64,000 nucleotides of DNA from an uncultured Naasia sp. (GTDB taxonomy: Bacteria > Actinomycetota > Actinomycetes > Actinomycetales > Microbacteriaceae), in NCBI GenBank assembly GCA_913778905.1, contig CAJYYA010000001.1:124001-188000 (forward strand). The letters are read 5' to 3'. A model generated the notes under the pieces. The model was not told the DNA's origin. It saw nothing but the letters and a program-made list of their open reading frames with translations, and did no database searches. Below, piece by piece: positions 26,634 to 35,227 of this stretch. Position 1 is the first letter of the stretch; each line of letters begins with the position of its first letter. The translations under genes and the position numbers were made by a program.

Positions 26634-26680
26634 TGACGCCTCAGCAGGAAGAATCTGGCGGATTCCTCCTGCTGAGGCGT
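26634..26680 (-). terminator. Hairpin downstream of the MDR transporter gene
   Basis: GACGCCTCAGCAGGA(A/G)GAATC arms at 26634-26654 and 26660-26680 pair at 20 of 21 positions around a 5-nt loop. It lies 35 bp beyond the transporter stop. Extra CAGCAGGA (26621-26628) and CTGCTGAG copies flank it. Confidence 0.7.
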
Positions 26681-26714
26681 CGTTAGTGCTGCTGAGCGCG
26701 GGTGAGGCGTCGGA

Positions 26715-28253
26715 TCAGTGACCCATCGGGGCGGGAGCGGCGCCGTTGTCGGCGGGCTTGCGGACGAACAGGCCCGCGACGACCAGCACTATCGAGAGGA
26801 TCGCGCCGACGAGGAACGCCGAGCGGGCGCCTTCGAGGGTGGCGGCGATCTCCGCCGTCCCGGCTGCGGCCGCATTCGCCGCGCCCACGCTGAGCACCGT
26901 CACGAACAGGGCCGTTCCCGCTCCGGCAGCCACCTGCTGGAAGGTACTCAGCACCGCGCTACCGTGCGAATAGAGCTGCGGACGCAGCGACCCGAGCCCC
27001 GAGGTCATGACGGGAGTGAAGGTGGCCGCCAGGCCGACGCTCATGAGGATGTTCGACACCATGAGGTACCAGATCTGCGTCTCGGTCGACACCATCGTGA
27101 GCATCCAGAGCGCCGCCGAGACGAGGAGGGTGCCCGGCAGGATCAGGACGCGGGGGCCGCGCTTGTCGTAGATACGCCCGATGAACGGCGACGCGATTCC
27201 CATGAGCAGACCACCTGGCAGTGTGATGAGACCGGTGGCGAGCGGATCGAGCCCCAGCACCGTCTGCGCGAACAACGGGATGAGGATGATGACGCCGAAC
27301 ATCGTGAGCGTGCCGAGCAGCATCGTCGCCATCGAGATGGAGAAGATGCTGGACGTGAAGACGCGCAGATCGAGCAGCGCGTTGTCCGTGCGCTGCAGGA
27401 AAAGCTGACGGCCGAGGAACGCGGCGAGGAAGGCGACTCCGATCAGGAAGAACGCCCACGGCGGCAGGACGGCCGGTGCCTCTGAGCTCTCGCCGATGCT
27501 CGCGAGACCGTAGACGAGGCCACCGAACCCGAGCGCTGCGAGCGGCACCGAAAGGAAGTCGAGCTTGGCGGGACTCGTCTCGGAGACACTCGTGATCCAC
27601 TTCGCACCGAGCGCGAGGCTGGCCAGCGCGATCGGGAGGACGAATCCGAAGATCCAGCGCCAGCCGAAGTGATCGAGGATGAAGCCCGACACTGTGGGGC
27701 CGAGAGCGGGCGCGACCGAGATGACGATCGAGATGTTGCCCATCATCTGCCCGCGACGGGCGACCGGGACGAGCGTCAGGACCGTCGTCATGAGCAACGG
27801 CATCATGATCGCGGTGCCGCTCGCCTGGACGATGCGCGCGCCGAGCAGCACACCGAACGTCGGGGCCGCGAACGCGATGAGCGTCCCCGTGCTGAACAGC
27901 GACATGGCGATGATGAACAGCGTGCGCGTGGGCAGGCGGCGGATCAAGTAGCCGGTCGTCGGGATGATCACGGCCATCGTCAGCATGAACGCGGTCGTCA
28001 GCCATTGGCCCGTGGCAGGCGCCACGCCGAGGTCGCGCTGGAGAACCGGCAGCGCGACGCTCATGACGGTCTCGTTGAGGATGACCGTGAACGCCGCGAC
28101 CAGGAGCAACGCGATGACGTTCCGGTGCGCCTTGGGCAGCTTGTCAGAGGTGGCGGCATCGACTGCGGGCGGCGCCGCTGTCGGGCGTTCTTCGGCCACG
28201 GAGCGTGCGGGAGCCAGCGGATCCTGGCTGCGTGATGTGGTGTCGTTCGTCAA
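26715..28253 (-). CDS. DHA2-type (14-segment) MFS multidrug transporter
   Basis: This is a 512-residue drug:H+ antiporter of the EmrB/QacA group. A hydrophilic 40-residue N-terminus precedes about 14 hydrophobic segments. Family motifs are LNETVMSVALPVLQRDLG (segment 1, motif D1), the loop motif GYLIRRLPTRTLFIIAMSLF (motif A) and GPTVSGFILDHFGWRWIF (motif C), marking antiporters. Substrate is unknown. The start is TTG 28253, preceded by AGAGGA; no better ATG follows before the conserved part. It is divergent from another MFS gene across a 424-bp region. Confidence 0.88.
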   Translation of the reverse strand: MTNDTTSRSQDPLAPARSVAEERPTAAPPAVDAATSDKLPKAHRNVIALLLVAAFTVILNETVMSVALPVLQRDLGVAPATGQWLTTAFMLTMAVIIPTTGYLIRRLPTRTLFIIAMSLFSTGTLIAFAAPTFGVLLGARIVQASGTAIMMPLLMTTVLTLVPVARRGQMMGNISIVISVAPALGPTVSGFILDHFGWRWIFGFVLPIALASLALGAKWITSVSETSPAKLDFLSVPLAALGFGGLVYGLASIGESSEAPAVLPPWAFFLIGVAFLAAFLGRQLFLQRTDNALLDLRVFTSSIFSISMATMLLGTLTMFGVIILIPLFAQTVLGLDPLATGLITLPGGLLMGIASPFIGRIYDKRGPRVLILPGTLLVSAALWMLTMVSTETQIWYLMVSNILMSVGLAATFTPVMTSGLGSLRPQLYSHGSAVLSTFQQVAAGAGTALFVTVLSVGAANAAAAGTAEIAATLEGARSAFLVGAILSIVLVVAGLFVRKPADNGAAPAPMGH

Positions 28254-28677
28254 CGTGTCCTCTTACTGCGGGGGCGCACCCGGCATGCGGGTGGCGGCGA
28301 ACGTCGAGCCACAGAGGCGGACCGACTGCGGATACAACAACTGTCGGGCGCCGTTCTTCCCGATACGGCGATATTCGTCGCACACAGACGTTCGCGCGCA
28401 GCGCGGAGGATAAGGGGACTCGTCTCCGGACCCCGGGCCACCCGAAGGCCGGGGTCCGGAGAACGATTCCCTACAGTTGCCGCTTCGCTCGTCGAGCCAC
28501 CCGAAGACCGACGAACTACTGCGCGGACCAACTGCAGACCACTATATATGGGGTTGGGGTCCCCCCGAAACCGCAAGATGTGGTGACATCCGTCCACAAG
28601 CTGTGGAGAAAGACGACGATCTATCCACAGTGACGAGCCCTTCCCAGCAGAACACTGGCAGATACAATCAGGACGCT
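28254..28677. other. Long divergent intergenic region with a hairpin at 28423-28462
   Basis: No gene is evident in these 424 bases. The notable feature is a perfect 14-bp stem, TCTCCGGACCCCGG (28423-28436) with CCGGGGTCCGGAGA (28449-28462). An AT-rich island ACTATATATGG lies near 28540. A possible promoter TTCCCA (28641-28646) and TACAAT (28663-28668) would start transcription about at the GTG of the downstream gene. Low-complexity open frames here lack similarity. Confidence 0.55.
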
Positions 28678-29886
28678 GTGAATAGTTACGTGAACCTTCT
28701 CCGAACTCCCGGGGTCGCGCGTATCATCAGCGCCCAACTTCTCGCGAGATTCCCCAGCGGCATGCTCTCGCTGGGCTTCCTGCTGCACATCCAGAACACC
28801 ACCGGGTCCTACGCATCCGCCGGGCTCGTGCTCGCGGCGCTCAGCATCGGTCAGGCCGTGTCGGGTCCCCTGCTCAGCAGACTGATGGGTGTCCTGGGGA
28901 TGCGTCCGGTGCTCCTGGTGTCGACCCTCGCCTGCACCGCCGCGGTGACCGAGATCGCCCTCGTGCCGCAGAGCGTGCCCGTGTCCATGGTCGTCGCCCT
29001 CATCGCCGGGCTCGTCTATCCGCCCGTGCAGCCGGCGGTGCGCACCATCTACCCGAAGATGGTCAACTCCCGTCAGCTCACTCCCCTCTTCTCACTCGAC
29101 GCGTCGGCGCAGGAGATCATCTGGGTGGGCGGCCCCGTCATCGTCACACTGGTCGCGACGCAGATCGGCACGGTGTGGGGCATCCTGCTGTCCGCCGCCC
29201 TCCTGATTGGCGGCGGGCTGTGGTTCATCTCCTCTCCGGAACTCGGACGAGTGCGGATCCCGCGCAGCAAGCGGAGGTTCGGCGTCGTTCTCAGCCGGCC
29301 GACCGTGCTGCTCAGCACCATCGTCGGCTTCCTTCTCATCGGTTCGTGCGCGGGCGTCGAGGCGGGCGTCGTCGCCGCCTTCGGGGACCATGGCGCCGAG
29401 GCCGGCATCGTGCTCGCCATCTGGTCCATCGGATCCCTGGCGGGTGGTCTCGCGTTCGGTCACGTCCCGATCGGGCCGTGGGCTCTCGCGCGTCGCATGG
29501 CGATCATCGCCGTCGGTCTCGCCATCGCGTCGGCCTCTCTCGATTTCTGGTGGCTCGCGGTGACCCTCGTGATCGCCGGCATCGGCATTGCCCCCGCCCT
29601 CGCGGTCATGTTCGCCATGACCAGTGCGACCGTGAAGTTCAGCGACACCGCCGAGGCCTACGGCTGGATCGGCACCGGCCAGCTCATCGGCTCGGCCGTG
29701 GGTTCCGCGATCGCCGGCTTCCTCATCGACGGCAGCGGCGCGCGTGGAGCGTTCTGGGTTGCGATCGCGATGGCGGGCGTCGGCACCCTCGTGGCGGTGA
29801 TCGGCCGCCGCTGGGCCCCCGACCTCCGTGGCCGCGACGCGAGCCCCATCCCCGACACCGAGCCGGTCCCCACCCAGCCCTCCTGA
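28678..29886 (+). CDS. MFS transporter
   Basis: This is a 402-residue major facilitator with about 12 hydrophobic segments, e.g. ISAQLLARFPSGMLSLGFLL (segment 1) and the loop GPLLSRLMGVLGMRPVLLVS, a motif-A-like turn. The central region NSRQLTPLFSLDASAQEIIWVGGP is typical of small actinobacterial efflux-type MFS proteins. Substrate unknown. GTG 28678 is chosen: TACAAT ends 9 nt before it, fitting leaderless transcription, and AGGA is 4 nt upstream. GTG 28630 is an alternative with a hydrophilic extension. A family C repeat follows its stop. Confidence 0.82.
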   Translation: MNSYVNLLRTPGVARIISAQLLARFPSGMLSLGFLLHIQNTTGSYASAGLVLAALSIGQAVSGPLLSRLMGVLGMRPVLLVSTLACTAAVTEIALVPQSVPVSMVVALIAGLVYPPVQPAVRTIYPKMVNSRQLTPLFSLDASAQEIIWVGGPVIVTLVATQIGTVWGILLSAALLIGGGLWFISSPELGRVRIPRSKRRFGVVLSRPTVLLSTIVGFLLIGSCAGVEAGVVAAFGDHGAEAGIVLAIWSIGSLAGGLAFGHVPIGPWALARRMAIIAVGLAIASASLDFWWLAVTLVIAGIGIAPALAVMFAMTSATVKFSDTAEAYGWIGTGQLIGSAVGSAIAGFLIDGSGARGAFWVAIAMAGVGTLVAVIGRRWAPDLRGRDASPIPDTEPVPTQPS

Positions 29887-29891
29887 CCCGC

Positions 29892-29955
29892 TAGATCGGA
29901 TATTTCGGCGAAAACCGCACGTTCCGGCTAGTCCGTTCCGCCGGAACGTGCGGTC
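29892..29955 (+). repeat. Family C repeat, left copy flanking SDR pseudogene
   Basis: A 64-bp element: AGATCGGATATT, a short linker, then a hairpin ACCGCACGTTCCGGC-N10-GCCGGAACGTGCGGT. The reverse complement of 30758-30821 matches it at 60 of 64 bases; a third copy lies at 40859-40918. It also sits where a terminator for the MFS gene would be. Confidence 0.85.
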
Positions 29956-29989
29956 TACACCCGACTCCGTCCGCTTCTAGGATCACGAC

Positions 29990-30745
29990 ATGTCAGCTAG
30001 CGCCTCCCGGAGGATCGCCGTCGCCGGGGCCACCGGAACCGTAGGTCGCCACGTGGTCGAGGCGGTTCGCCTCCGGGGCCACGAGGTCGTGTCGATCTCG
30101 CGCGCATCCGGCGTCGACGTCGTCTCCGGAACCCTCCGCGATCGACTCGACGGAGTCGATGCGATCATCGACGTCCTCAGCGTGCCCACCCTGTCGCGGA
30201 AACGGGCCACGGAGTTCTTCCGCTCTGCCGGGGCGACGCTGCAGCGGGACGGCCGTGCGGCGGGCGTGTCTCATCTGGTGACCCTCTCCATCGTGGGTAT
30301 CGACGGGGTCGAGGACAGTTAATACGGAGCCAAGCTGTCGCAGGAGATGGCGGTTCGGGAGGGCGCTCTCAAATGGTCACTGCTTCGGGCGGCCCAGTTC
30401 CACGAGTTCGCGGCGCAGACGATCGATCGAGGTTCCCTCGGACCGGTCGTGATGGTGCCGAAGGCGCCGATCCGCCCGGTCAGCGCCCGCGAGGTCGCCG
30501 AAGAGCTGGTGCGGCTGGCCGAGGGTGCCCCCGCCGGTCGCGCGCCGGACTTGACCGGCCCCCGCGACGAACGCCTCGTCGACATGGTGCGCGCCGTCCT
30601 CCGTGCACAGGGTTCGCGGCGTCCGGCATTCGAGATTGCCCTCCCCGGCGGGATGGGGGCCGCGATGGCGGCGGGCCGGATGCGTGGCGATGAGACCGCC
30701 CGCCGCGGGACGCTGACATTCAGCGAATGGCTTGCGCGGAGCTGA
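29990..30745 (+). pseudogene. NAD(P)-binding SDR/NmrA-like gene interrupted by a stop codon
   Basis: One frame spans the interval, split by TAA at 30320-30322. The first 110 codons carry the nucleotide-binding RIAVAGATGTVGRHVVEA and SHLVTLSIVGIDGVEDS; after the stop the frame continues YGAKLSQEMAVREG, where the family has a Tyr-rich block before AKL. TAA is thus most simply a point mutation of a tyrosine codon; there is no frameshift. The full product would be about 251 residues, similar to NAD(P)H-binding atypical SDRs. It may be inactive, read through, or a sequencing error. It is bracketed by inverted 64-bp repeats. Confidence 0.85.
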
Positions 30746-30757
30746 GAGGCCTTGAAT

Positions 30758-30821
30758 GACCGCACGTTCCGGCGGAGCGGACTAGCCGGAACGTGCGGTC
30801 TTCGCCGGAATATCCGATCTG
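30758..30821 (-). repeat. Family C repeat, right (inverted) copy
   Basis: Inverted counterpart of 29892-29955 with 60 of 64 matches. The hairpin ACCGCACGTTCCGGC...GCCGGAACGTGCGGT comes first on the plus strand, then TTCGCCGGAATATCCGATC. It ends 16 bp before the aldo/keto reductase start, so it also covers that gene's promoter region. Confidence 0.85.
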
Positions 30822-30837
30822 GGCGGAGAATCGGGGT

Positions 30838-31656
30838 ATGGCTTCCCCTCTGCTCTCCATGAACGACGGTCGCTCGATTCCTCAGCTCGGGCTCGGGGTG
30901 TACAAGATCCCGGACGACGAGGCGGCGGCCGCCGTCGGGCACGCCCTCGAGGTCGGGTACCGGCACGTGGATACGGCCGCGCTGTATCGAAACGAGCGCG
31001 GCGTCGGACGAGGTATCCGCGAATCCGGGATCGACCGTGACGACGTCTTCGTGACCACCAAGGTCTGGAACGACGACCAGGGCTTCGACGCGACCCTCCG
31101 CGCCTTCGATCACAGCCTCGACCTGCTGGGGCTCGACGAGGTCGACCTCTACCTCATCCACTGGCCCGTCCCTAGCAAGGACCTCTTCGTGGAGACCTGG
31201 CGTGCGCTCGGCCGCCTGCACGAGGAGGGACGCGCGCGCAGTATCGGCGTCTCCAACTTCACCGAGCAGCACCTGCAGCGCATCATCGACGAAACCGGCG
31301 TGACCCCCGTTCTGAACCAGGTGGAGCTGCACCCCTCGCTCCCCCAGGCCGAGCTCCGCGAGTTCGATGCTCGGGCCGGCATCCTCACCGAGGCGTGGTC
31401 GCCGCTCGCGCGCGGGCGCGTCTTCGGTAGCGACGTGCTCACGCGCCTCGCGGAGAAGCACGGCAAGACGCCGGCGCAGATCGTGATCCGCTGGCACCTG
31501 GACCTCGGCAACGTGGTCATCCCGAAGTCGGTGACGCCCGCCCGGATCCAGGAGAACTTCGACGTCTTCGACTTCGGCCTCGACGCGGACGACATCCGGG
31601 CCATCGCGGCGCTCGAGTCGGGCGCCCGCACAGGTCGCCACCCCGACGAGGACTGA
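30838..31656 (+). CDS. Aldo/keto reductase (2,5-diketo-D-gluconate reductase-like)
   Basis: The 272-residue enzyme belongs to the same AKR5-like group as the gene at 17521. Catalytic residues are in YRHVDTAALYRNE (Asp, Tyr), FVTTKVWN (Lys) and YLIHWPVP (His); the cofactor loop IPKSVTPARIQENFDVF is present. It should reduce carbonyls with NADPH; substrate unknown. ATG 30838 (MASPLLSMNDG) is chosen because the upstream part of the frame overlaps the family C repeat. Confidence 0.92.
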   Translation: MASPLLSMNDGRSIPQLGLGVYKIPDDEAAAAVGHALEVGYRHVDTAALYRNERGVGRGIRESGIDRDDVFVTTKVWNDDQGFDATLRAFDHSLDLLGLDEVDLYLIHWPVPSKDLFVETWRALGRLHEEGRARSIGVSNFTEQHLQRIIDETGVTPVLNQVELHPSLPQAELREFDARAGILTEAWSPLARGRVFGSDVLTRLAEKHGKTPAQIVIRWHLDLGNVVIPKSVTPARIQENFDVFDFGLDADDIRAIAALESGARTGRHPDED

Positions 31657-31693
31657 CGAGCGGCGCGGCCCGCGTTTCTCGGATGGCCTCGGA

Positions 31694-32320
31694 TCAGGCC
31701 GAGCGGTCGGCACGCCTCTTCTGCCTGAGGTAGGTCAGGGCGATACCCGCCAGGCTGAGGGCCACGATCCCGATCAGCACGACGTCGATGTACTTCCCGA
31801 CGAAGTCGGCGACCCCGGGGATCCGGCCGAGGAAGAAGCCGAGCAGGATGATCCCCGCCGACCACAGCACCGCGCCCAACGCGTTGAAGGCGGAGAAATG
31901 CGAGTGACGCATCTTCCCGACCCCGGCAGCGACGGGCGCGAACGTGCGAACGACGGGGACGAAGCGTGCGATCGTGACCGCCCAGCCACCGAAACGGTCG
32001 AAGAAGCTCTGGGTTCGGGCCACGCTCGATCGACTGAAGAAGCCGCTGTCCTTGCGATCGAAGATCGCCGGCCCGCCCCTCCTGCCGATCACATAACCGA
32101 GCTGATCGCCGAGGAAGGCACTCGAGGCGACGAGGATGATCACCACCGCCACCGGGAGCGTGATGACACCGGTCGCGACGAAGACCCCCACGAAGAAGAG
32201 CAGAGTGTCGCCGGGAAGGAAGAACCCGATGAGCAGCCCGGTCTCGACGAACGCGATGAGGCAGACGATCACCATCGCCCATGGTCCTGCGCCCTGGAGA
32301 ATCGCCTGGGGATCGAACAC
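31694..32320 (-). CDS. DedA family membrane protein
   Basis: This is a 208-residue DedA/SNARE-associated membrane protein; DedA proteins are thought to flip undecaprenyl phosphate or phospholipids and support envelope homeostasis. Features are AFVETGLLIGFFLPGDTLLFF near the N-terminus, the conserved GDQLGYVIGRRGG, FARFVPVVR-like ARFVPVVRTFAPVAAGVGKM and four to five hydrophobic segments. GTG 32320 (VFDPQAIL) has GAGGAG 5 nt upstream; the longer frame is unsupported. The following 220 bp to 32542 contain no clear gene. Confidence 0.88.
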   Translation of the reverse strand: MFDPQAILQGAGPWAMVIVCLIAFVETGLLIGFFLPGDTLLFFVGVFVATGVITLPVAVVIILVASSAFLGDQLGYVIGRRGGPAIFDRKDSGFFSRSSVARTQSFFDRFGGWAVTIARFVPVVRTFAPVAAGVGKMRHSHFSAFNALGAVLWSAGIILLGFFLGRIPGVADFVGKYIDVVLIGIVALSLAGIALTYLRQKRRADRSA

Positions 32321-32542
32321 GGGCACTCCTCGAGCGCGGCGGCCCGAGGCCGTCGAAGGATCGCTACCGAGCAGACGCCGGTACGGGCGCGAGCGCCTCG
32401 TGAAGTATCGAGCGCCACACGGAGAAGTCCCTGAACGAGCTCCGAAAACCGCATGTGCACACTCTGAGCGGCACGATCCCAGCAGAGCCGCGCCCTCGCC
32501 CCGGTGCCCCACGTCCGTGTCGTGAGGAACCGGGGCGGGACC

Positions 32543-33526
32543 TCACCAGCGGTCGTGGATCAGCGCGCGGAAGCGGTTGTCGTAGATGTCGCGGACGCCC
32601 CGGCGGAAGTCGTCGCCCAGGTCGGGAACCGAAGCGGCCGATGCGTTCGAGCGGGCCTGATCGACGTTGCGCGCACCGGGGATGACTGTCGAGACGCCGT
32701 CGAGCTGAGTGATCCACGCGATGGCGGCCTGCGCCGGGGTGACGCCCTCGGGAACGAGGCGGGCGAACTCGCGGGCCGCCTCGACGCCCTCCTCGTAGGG
32801 CACACCCGAGAAGGTCTCGCCCACGTCGAACGCCTCGCCCTTGCGGTTGTAGTTGCGGTGGTCGTTCTCGGCGAAGGTCGTCTGCTCGGTGTATTTGCCG
32901 CTCAGCAGTCCCGAGGCGAGGGGGACGCGGGCGATGATGCCCACACCCGTCTCGACCGCACGCGGGAGGACCTCGTCGAGGGGTTTGAGGCGGAACGCGT
33001 TGAGAATGATCTGCACAGTCGCGATCCCGGGGCGCTCCATGGCGGCGAGCGCCTGCGCGGTCTCCTCGACGCTCACGCCGTAGGCCGCGATGGCGCCTTC
33101 GCTCACCAGGGTGTCCAGGGCGTCGTACACCTCGTCCGAGTGGAAGACCGCGGTCGGCGGGCAGTGCAGCTGCACGAGGTCGAGCGTCTCGACGTCGAGG
33201 TTGCGACGCGAGCGGTCGGTCCATGCACGGAAGTTGTCGAGCACGTAGTTCTCGGGGATCTGGTCCATGCGGCGACCCATCTTGGTGCCCACGGTCAGCG
33301 GTGCGTCGACATTGGCCTTCCGCCACTCGCCGATGAGCGACTCGCTGCGGCCGTCGCCGTAGACGTCGGCGGTGTCGAAGAACGTGACCCCCGCCTCCGC
33401 GGAAGCGTCGAGCACCGCGAGGGCGTCCGCCGGATCGACATCGCCCCAGTCGGCCCCGAGCTGCCAGGTGCCGAGTCCGATGACGGACACGTCACGTCCG
33501 GTGCGTCCGAGCTGGCGAGATTCCAC
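32543..33526 (-). CDS. Aldo/keto reductase (YajO/Tas-like subfamily)
   Basis: This is a 327-residue aldo/keto reductase with the N-terminal beta hairpin MESRQLGRTGRDVSVIGLGTW, the catalytic region VTFFDTADVYGDGRSE (Asp, Tyr), VGTKMGRR (Lys) and LVQLHCPP, where the usual His is present (LHCPP). The C-terminal TVIPGARNVDQARSN is the NADP-binding stretch. It belongs to the AKR11/AKR13-type bacterial group, distinct from the two DKGR-like enzymes in this window. GTG 33526 follows AAGGAGG. Substrate unknown. Confidence 0.9.
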   Translation of the reverse strand: MESRQLGRTGRDVSVIGLGTWQLGADWGDVDPADALAVLDASAEAGVTFFDTADVYGDGRSESLIGEWRKANVDAPLTVGTKMGRRMDQIPENYVLDNFRAWTDRSRRNLDVETLDLVQLHCPPTAVFHSDEVYDALDTLVSEGAIAAYGVSVEETAQALAAMERPGIATVQIILNAFRLKPLDEVLPRAVETGVGIIARVPLASGLLSGKYTEQTTFAENDHRNYNRKGEAFDVGETFSGVPYEEGVEAAREFARLVPEGVTPAQAAIAWITQLDGVSTVIPGARNVDQARSNASAASVPDLGDDFRRGVRDIYDNRFRALIHDRW

Positions 33527-33617
33527 GGTGCCTCCTTGCGTCGCGGACGAGCGGATCTCATCCGAGTTACCGGATCGATCCTAGGAAACCCCGCCGACAC
33601 CCAGCTGGGGCGCCGCG

Positions 33618-34055
33618 TCACAGGTCGAGGACTTCGGAGCTCAGCTCGGCGGCATCGTCGCCCAGGAACATGTGGAGAAGCGCTTCGCCGTACGCCTCAT
33701 CCGCGGAGGATCCCGTGAAGTGCCGCTCGGCCCCGAGGAAGTGGATCGAGACCGTGAAGCCGCCTTGCGCGGCTCGAAGCGAACGGAATGCCGCCCCGAG
33801 CAGCTCTCGCAGCTGACCCTCATCGGGCAGCCAGAGCACCTCGTCGAGCCCCACCGAATCGAGCGCCCACTCGGTCGTGCCGTTGAACCCGAGCACGGTT
33901 CCCGACGGATACGAATGGGCTTCGACCGTCATCTCGCTCACGGTGAAGACCTCGCCTCCCACCTCCGGTTCGTCGATCACGAAGCGGTCGCCGGAGGCGG
34001 GTGTCCAGCGCAGCCCGGCGGTGCGCAGCGATCGGGCGAGCGGAGTCGGGATCAT
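33618..34055 (-). CDS. Conserved actinobacterial hypothetical protein
   Basis: This is a 145-residue soluble acidic protein without membrane segments or cysteines. It begins MIPTPLARSLRTAGLRWTPASGDRF and carries LGFNGTTEWALDSVGLDEVLWLPDEGQLRELLG. The same pattern occurs in many Microbacteriaceae proteins of unknown function. It lies opposite the aldose-epimerase gene with about 118 bp between starts. No functional motif is evident. Confidence 0.75.
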   Translation of the reverse strand: MIPTPLARSLRTAGLRWTPASGDRFVIDEPEVGGEVFTVSEMTVEAHSYPSGTVLGFNGTTEWALDSVGLDEVLWLPDEGQLRELLGAAFRSLRAAQGGFTVSIHFLGAERHFTGSSADEAYGEALLHMFLGDDAAELSSEVLDL

Positions 34056-34173
34056 CGGGGAATTATCGCCGCGCCACCTGGGCCTCTCGCCGGAGACGAG
34101 TCGGAGCCGGCCCGACGACCCTCGAAGCGACCCCGATGCGGCGGATCCGCCCGCGCACCGGCAGAATCATCGG

Positions 34174-35082
34174 GTGCATCCTCTCTCCGGCGCCCAGGTC
34201 CAGATCTCCGCTCACGGCTATGTCGCCGATGTCGCCACCGTCGGCGCCACGCTTCGCGGTCTCTCGTTCGAAGGGCGCGACCTGATCACGCGCTTCGACG
34301 CCGACCGTGTGCGTCCCAACTACTTCGGCGCCGTGCTGGTCCCGTGGCCCAACCGCATCACCGACGGCGTCTACGAGTGGGAAGGCACCACCCACGAACT
34401 GCCCCTGACCGAGCCCCAGCGCCACCACGCCCTCCACGGACTCGCCTGCTGGCTCGAGTTCACCGTGGAGGAGCAGTTCGCCGACCGCGTCGTGCTGTGC
34501 GCCACCGTCCCGGGCCAGGCCGGATACCCCTTCGCCCTTTCCGTCGCGGTCGAGTACATCGTCGGCGAGGACGGGCTCACCACCCGCGTCACCGCCGTCA
34601 ACGAGGGATCGACCCCCGCCCCCTACGGGACCGCGCCGCACCCCTACCTCGTGGCCGGCACCGGCCACATCGACGAGTGGACGCTGACGCTTCGCGCCGA
34701 CTCGATCCTGAACGTCACCCCCGACCGCCTCATCCCGACCGAACTCGTGCCCGTGTCCGGCGAGGTCGACTTCCGCGAGCCCCGTCTCATCGGCGCCGCC
34801 CAGATCGACAACGCCTTCACCGGACTCGCCCGGGGTGACGACGGTCGCGTGGTGGTGCGCCTCGAGGCGGCCGACGGCCACGGAACCGAGATGAGCTGGG
34901 GCGAAGGCCTCGACTGGGTGCAGATCTTCACCGCCGACTTCCCGGTCCCCGAATGGCGCCGCGAGGCCGTCGCAGTGGAGCCCATGACCTGCCCGCCGGA
35001 CGCGTTCAACACCCGTGAAGACCTGATCGTGCTCGAGCCCCAGGCATCGCACACGGCCGAGTGGGTCATCAGCGCGTTCTGA
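34174..35082 (+). CDS. Aldose 1-epimerase family protein
   Basis: This 302-residue protein is a galactose-mutarotase-like aldose 1-epimerase. Visible blocks are VATVGATLRGLSFEGRDLI, VLVPWPNRITDGVYEW, HALHGLACWLEF (catalytic His region) and APHPYLVAG (second His); the catalytic Glu is likely in the C-terminal CPPDAFNTREDLIVLEP segment. It would interconvert anomers of hexoses or hexose phosphates. GTG 34174 (VHPLSGAQ) is about 6 nt after CAGAAT, suggesting leaderless transcription; the longer ORF is unsupported. Confidence 0.87.
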   Translation: MHPLSGAQVQISAHGYVADVATVGATLRGLSFEGRDLITRFDADRVRPNYFGAVLVPWPNRITDGVYEWEGTTHELPLTEPQRHHALHGLACWLEFTVEEQFADRVVLCATVPGQAGYPFALSVAVEYIVGEDGLTTRVTAVNEGSTPAPYGTAPHPYLVAGTGHIDEWTLTLRADSILNVTPDRLIPTELVPVSGEVDFREPRLIGAAQIDNAFTGLARGDDGRVVVRLEAADGHGTEMSWGEGLDWVQIFTADFPVPEWRREAVAVEPMTCPPDAFNTREDLIVLEPQASHTAEWVISAF

Positions 35083-35100
35083 CGATCGAAGGGCTCGAGC

Positions 35101-35213
35101 CCTTTCATTTCGCTGCGCTCACTGGGCGGGCGGCAACGATCGGGCCCTTCATTTCGCTGCGCTCAATGGGCGGGGCCGCCTCGCCCGCCCGTTGAGCGCA
35201 GCGAAACGCAGGG
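35101..35213. repeat. Family A repeats forming a terminator between convergent genes
   Basis: Two direct copies of TTTCATTTCGCTGCGCTCA-(a/c)-TGGGCGGG (35101-35130 and 35144-35175) and one inverted copy, CGCCCGCCCGTTGAGCGCAG (35182-35212 region), can fold into a strong hairpin. They separate the aldose-epimerase gene from the convergent SDR gene. Confidence 0.8.
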
Positions 35214-35227
35214 CGCAAGGCAACGAG

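Noticed and set aside
29892-30821. Complete insertion sequence
   Set aside because: The inverted repeats enclose an SDR-like gene, not a transposase, and no target-site duplication is obvious.
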